DNA from: an uncultured Erythrobacter sp.
Lineage (GTDB): Bacteria > Pseudomonadota > Alphaproteobacteria > Sphingomonadales > Sphingomonadaceae
Reading direction: 5' to 3'
DNA: 64,000 bases
NCBI GenBank assembly: GCA_947503275.1
Contig: CANNCZ010000002.1
Coordinates: forward strand, 578,733-642,732
The notes under the pieces are model-generated. The model did no database searches, was not told the DNA's origin, and saw only the letters and a list, made by a program, of their open reading frames with translations. A program made the translations under genes and the position numbers. This document shows, piece by piece, positions 60,967 through 64,000 of this stretch. Numbering within the stretch: position 1 is the stretch's first letter; every line of letters begins with the position of its first letter.

Positions 60967-61461
60967 ATGGCCAGCGAGGGGAACGGCAAAGTCGCAATAG
61001 TCATGGGCAGCCAGTCTGACTGGCCAACCATGCGCCTTGCCTCGGCTATTCTCGACGAACTCGAAGTCGAGCATGAAGCGCGCATCGTTTCCGCACATCG
61101 TACGCCGGACCGGATGAGTGCCTTTGCCAAAGGGGCAGAGGGCGAAGGGTTCGATGTAATTATCGCAGGCGCTGGCGGCGCTGCGCACTTGCCGGGAATG
61201 ATTGCGGCAATGACGCACCTGCCTGTCCTTGGCGTACCGGTGCAGTCCAAAGCGCTTTCGGGGTGGGACAGCCTGCTTTCTATTGCCCAAATGCCAGCAG
61301 GTGTCCCCGTGGGCACGCTGGCCATTGGTGATGCGGGCGCTAAAAACGCCGCGCTTATGGCAACAGCAATACTCGCGTTATCTGATGAAGGCCTCTCCGC
61401 AAGGTTGCAGGATTGGCGCGCAGCCCGCTCCGGCGATGTTGCCGAAGTACCGGTAGATTGA
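60967..61461 (+). CDS. purE: 5-(carboxyamino)imidazole ribonucleotide mutase
   Basis: PurE class I converts N5-CAIR to CAIR in purine biosynthesis. The substrate-binding GSQSDWPTM loop, SAHRTPDRM and [12 protein letters not shown] are all present in 164 residues, the normal length. The purK start overlaps its stop (TGATG), as expected for enzymes acting in sequence. Confidence 0.97.
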   Translation: MASEGNGKVAIVMGSQSDWPTMRLASAILDELEVEHEARIVSAHRTPDRMSAFAKGAEGEGFDVIIAGAGGAAHLPGMIAAMTHLPVLGVPVQSKALSGWDSLLSIAQMPAGVPVGTLAIGDAGAKNAALMATAILALSDEGLSARLQDWRAARSGDVAEVPVD

Positions 61462-62543
61462 TGGCAACGCGCGCTCCCCTTCCCCCCGGTTCCACAATCG
61501 GCATCCTTGGTGGCGGTCAACTGGGCCGGATGTTGGCGATGTCGGCCGTCCAACTGGGCTATCGTTGCATCGGTTATGCTCCTGCTGGCGACAATGTCGC
61601 GGCATCCGCTTGCGATGACTTTTTTGAAAATGGCTGGGGCGATACTGCGGCGCTCGCGGCCTTTGCCAGCCAATGCGATGTGGTGACGTGGGAATTTGAG
61701 AATGTCCCGCTCGCCGCAGTGGATGCCATTCCCGCCAATCTCCTAACTCCTCATCCCAAAGCGTTGGGTGTTGCTCAGGACCGATTGCAGGAAAAACGCT
61801 TTGTCGAAGAATTGGGCGCCCGCTGTGCACCCTATGCTCGCGTGGAAAGCGAAGAGGATCTGGCTCGTGCGGTTGAACGAATTGGCACGCCCGGCATCCT
61901 GAAAACAGCGCGTGATGGCTATGATGGCAAGGGCCAATGGCGGATCGCCTCTGCGCACGAAGCCGAAGGAATACGTTTCCCCGGCCGCCCCTGCGTTTAC
62001 GAAGGGATGGTCGATTTCAAAGCGGAGTTTTCGATCATTCTCGCCCGCGCAAGCGACGGCACCATTCGCATCTGGGATTCGACCGCCAACACGCATGAAG
62101 GCGGCATGCTCGCTGTATCCTTGCTGCCAGCAGGTCCGACGGTCGAAGCGCAATTAGAGGAGGCCCGCGATATTGCGCGCAAGACCGCCAATTCGCTCGG
62201 CTATGTCGGCGTTCTGACCTTGGAGTTCTTCGCCACAGCGAACGGCCCGATCTTCAATGAGATGGCGCCGCGCGTCCACAATTCGGGGCACTGGACCATT
62301 GAAGGGGCTGCCACCAGTCAGTTTGAAAACCACATCCGCGCCATCTGCGAACTTCCTTTAGGGGGCACAGAGACGCGCTTTGCGGCGATTGAGATGCGCA
62401 ATATCGTGGGTGAAGACGCATTGAGCGCGCACCACATCCTTGCCGAAGAGGGTGAGCCGCATCTGCACCTTTATGGCAAGCGTGAGGCAAATGCGGGGCG
62501 CAAAATGGGCCATGTGACGCGCGTTTCACACGCCAAGCCATAA
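61461..62543 (+). CDS. purK: 5-(carboxyamino)imidazole ribonucleotide synthase
   Basis: PurK makes N5-CAIR from AIR, ATP and bicarbonate. GILGGGQLGRM marks the N-terminal nucleotide-fold, TWEFENVP and the ATP-grasp region TARDGYDGKGQW follow, then EFFATANGPIFNEMAPRVHN with the metal-binding Glu and Asn. I choose ATG 61461 (360 residues), which couples it to purE, over a longer frame from 61413. Confidence 0.97.
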   Translation: MATRAPLPPGSTIGILGGGQLGRMLAMSAVQLGYRCIGYAPAGDNVAASACDDFFENGWGDTAALAAFASQCDVVTWEFENVPLAAVDAIPANLLTPHPKALGVAQDRLQEKRFVEELGARCAPYARVESEEDLARAVERIGTPGILKTARDGYDGKGQWRIASAHEAEGIRFPGRPCVYEGMVDFKAEFSIILARASDGTIRIWDSTANTHEGGMLAVSLLPAGPTVEAQLEEARDIARKTANSLGYVGVLTLEFFATANGPIFNEMAPRVHNSGHWTIEGAATSQFENHIRAICELPLGGTETRFAAIEMRNIVGEDALSAHHILAEEGEPHLHLYGKREANAGRKMGHVTRVSHAKP

Positions 62544-62548
62544 TTGCG

Positions 62549-63085
62549 ATGAACGAAACTGAGCTCTTCCTGATCTACGCCCGCGCGGCCAATGGCGCGA
62601 TAGGCCACGAGGGGCGCTTGCCGTGGCAGCTTCCAGCGGACCTCAAACGCTTCAAAGCGCTCACCATGGGCAAGCCGATGATTATGGGGCGCAAAACATT
62701 TGAGAGCCTCCCCGGACTGTTGCCCGGTCGCCGTCACATCGTGCTTACCCGGCGCGAGGTTTGGGCTAAAGCCAACGGAAGCGAAGGCGCGCACGTAGTG
62801 CGGTCTGTCGAAGAAGCGCTCAGCGTGGCACGCGAAGGCAATGATACCGGCGCAATCGCAGTGGTCGGCGGCGCGGCGATCTATGACGTATTCCGCCCTT
62901 TGGCTCTGCGGATCGAAGTCACCGAAATCCATGAAGATTTTCCCGGCGACACATTCATGAAGCCCCTCGGCGCCGAATGGAAAGCGACCGCGCGCGAAGA
63001 TCACGACGCCGATGGTGAGCGGCCAGCATACTCATTCGTCACCTATCATCGCCATGATCCCGAAACCGCTGAAGGACAGGACTGA
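62549..63085 (+). CDS. folA: Dihydrofolate reductase
   Basis: The 178-residue enzyme reduces dihydrofolate with NADPH. The signature GRLPWQLPADLKRFK holds the substrate loop with the Trp-x-Leu-Pro-x-Asp motif (catalytic Asp), MGRKTFESLP binds the cofactor, and AVVGGAAIYD is the C-terminal pyrophosphate contact. It lies five bases after purK and overlaps ribF by one base. Confidence 0.96.
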   Translation: MNETELFLIYARAANGAIGHEGRLPWQLPADLKRFKALTMGKPMIMGRKTFESLPGLLPGRRHIVLTRREVWAKANGSEGAHVVRSVEEALSVAREGNDTGAIAVVGGAAIYDVFRPLALRIEVTEIHEDFPGDTFMKPLGAEWKATAREDHDADGERPAYSFVTYHRHDPETAEGQD

Positions 63086-64000
63086 TGCGCTGGCTCGATC
63101 ATCGTGAGACGGTTACGGAAGCCCTGCGTGGTGCGGTTATTGCGCTGGGCAATTTTGATGGGTTCCATCGCGGCCACCAAGCGGTCGCTGGCGAAGCGAT
63201 TGAGTGGGCGCATGCCGAGGGCCGCCCTTCGATTATCGCGACGTTCGACCCGCATCCGGTGCGTTTTTTTAAGCCCGATGTCGCTCCCTTTCGCCTGACC
63301 ACTCTGGAACAGCGTCAGGAGCTTTATCTCGCAGCGGGTGCAACCGCGATGTTGGTGTTCCACTTTGATGGCGACCTTGCCGGGACGACAGCAGAGGACT
63401 TCATCAGTGAAATCCTGCTCAAGCGGTTTGGCGCGCATGGGGTTGTCACCGGCGCGGACTTCACCTTTGGCAAGGGCGCAAAGGGCAATGTCGACCTGTT
63501 GAGCGGATTTGGCGCTGAACACGGCCTGCAATCGCGCGTCGTGGATGCTGTCAGCAATGGCGGCGTTATTTCCTCCAGCCGCATCCGCGAGGCTTTGCGC
63601 GAAGGCGATCCGCAGCTTGCCGCTCAATTGCTCACCCGCCCCTTTGCGATCCGCGGGATTGTCGAACATGGGGACAAGCGCGGACGGACCATCGGATACC
63701 CGACCGCCAACCTGTCGGTTGAAAATTACCTGCGCCCCAAATACGGGGTCTACGCCGTCACGGGCAAGGTTCTGGCCACTGGCCAAGCCCTTAAAGGTGC
63801 GGCCAACATCGGAATTCGGCCGCAATTTGAGCCGCCCAAAGAATTGCTGGAACCATACTTCTTCGATTTCTCCGGCGACCTGTACGGGCAGGAAATCGAG
63901 GTCGCATTTCACCACTTTTTGCGCGGAGAGGCCAAGTTCGATGGGCTTGACCCTTTGATGGCGCAGATGGAGAAAGATTGCGCCGAGGCCCGCCGCCTAT
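63085..64000 (+). CDS. ribF: Bifunctional riboflavin kinase/FAD synthetase (3' end beyond window)
   Basis: ATG 63085 overlaps the folA stop (TGATG). The visible 305 codons contain the FAD-synthetase nucleotidyltransferase motif GNFDGFHRGHQ, TFDPHPVRFF and the ISSSRIREAL block, then the riboflavin-kinase domain (RTIGYPTANLS, YGVYAVTG, NIGIRPQF, DLYGQEIEV). The enzyme makes FMN and FAD. The frame is still open at base 64000, so only a few terminal residues are missing. Confidence 0.96.
   Translation, partial: MRWLDHRETVTEALRGAVIALGNFDGFHRGHQAVAGEAIEWAHAEGRPSIIATFDPHPVRFFKPDVAPFRLTTLEQRQELYLAAGATAMLVFHFDGDLAGTTAEDFISEILLKRFGAHGVVTGADFTFGKGAKGNVDLLSGFGAEHGLQSRVVDAVSNGGVISSSRIREALREGDPQLAAQLLTRPFAIRGIVEHGDKRGRTIGYPTANLSVENYLRPKYGVYAVTGKVLATGQALKGAANIGIRPQFEPPKELLEPYFFDFSGDLYGQEIEVAFHHFLRGEAKFDGLDPLMAQMEKDCAEARRL

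Noticed and set aside
1..64000. CRISPR arrays, insertion sequences, prophage genes, rRNA, riboswitches
   Set aside because: No spaced repeats, transposase, integrase, phage structural genes, rRNA or recognisable riboswitch motifs were seen on either strand.

Overview
The window looks like chromosomal DNA of an alphaproteobacterium, most likely a marine sphingomonad close to Erythrobacter/Altererythrobacter. This rests on high GC, unfused petA-petB-petC (cytochrome bc1) genes, a TonB receptor embedded in a catabolic cluster, many 1-4 nt translationally coupled gene junctions, and the protein sequences themselves. The placement is inferred; no search could be run.

Layout. (1) 1-14.9 kb is housekeeping: on the minus strand an outer-membrane lipoprotein (cut by the window edge), a CPA1 antiporter, apt, petABC with a clear terminator, the YfiH/laccase-domain protein and aminopeptidase N. 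These are followed by a Rossmann-fold gene, a DMT exporter, a threonine-aldolase-like enzyme, a small acetyltransferase and a pair of bacterial PH-domain membrane proteins. (2) 15.1-59.8 kb is a nearly unbroken accessory catabolic island. It holds three Rieske oxygenases, two cytochromes P450, a 3-ketosteroid-dehydrogenase-like flavoprotein, a cytoplasmic Mo/W-bis-MGD oxidoreductase with its own MobA, two acyl-CoA ligases, two acyl-CoA dehydrogenases, a DUF35/thiolase-like pair, a DECR-like reductase and eight other SDR-type proteins (one NmrA-like). It also holds three PTGR-type medium-chain reductases, two ThuA-like proteins, six NTF2/SnoaL-fold proteins (one a limonene-epoxide-hydrolase homologue), two VOC proteins plus a VOC remnant, a TIM-barrel isomerase-like protein, E1alpha/E1beta with a stand-alone lipoyl domain, an MFS carrier, a TonB receptor and one LuxR-type regulator. 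(3) tRNA-Thr(GGU) marks the right edge of the island. Beyond it come a 53-residue basic protein, gpmA, purE, purK, folA and ribF (cut by the window edge).

How the island probably works (inference). A hydrophobic, probably alicyclic isoprenoid or steroid-like compound is taken up by the TonB receptor and MFS carrier. It is oxygenated by P450 and Rieske enzymes, desaturated or reduced by the flavoprotein, SDR and MDR enzymes, activated to CoA esters and shortened by acyl-CoA dehydrogenases and the DUF35/thiolase-like pair. NTF2-fold, VOC and ThuA proteins would handle epoxide, isomerisation or hydrolysis steps. No ferredoxin, ferredoxin reductase, MaoC/crotonase hydratase, ring-cleavage dioxygenase or E2/E3 subunit is encoded here, so those functions must come from elsewhere.

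The island is built of alternating divergent and convergent units. Several divergent promoter regions carry a similar element (CACTTTTGG followed by GGTGC), and seven convergent gene pairs in the window overlap by exactly four bases at their stop codons. No insertion sequence, integrase, prophage or CRISPR array is visible. No stretch over 300 bases lacks a gene.
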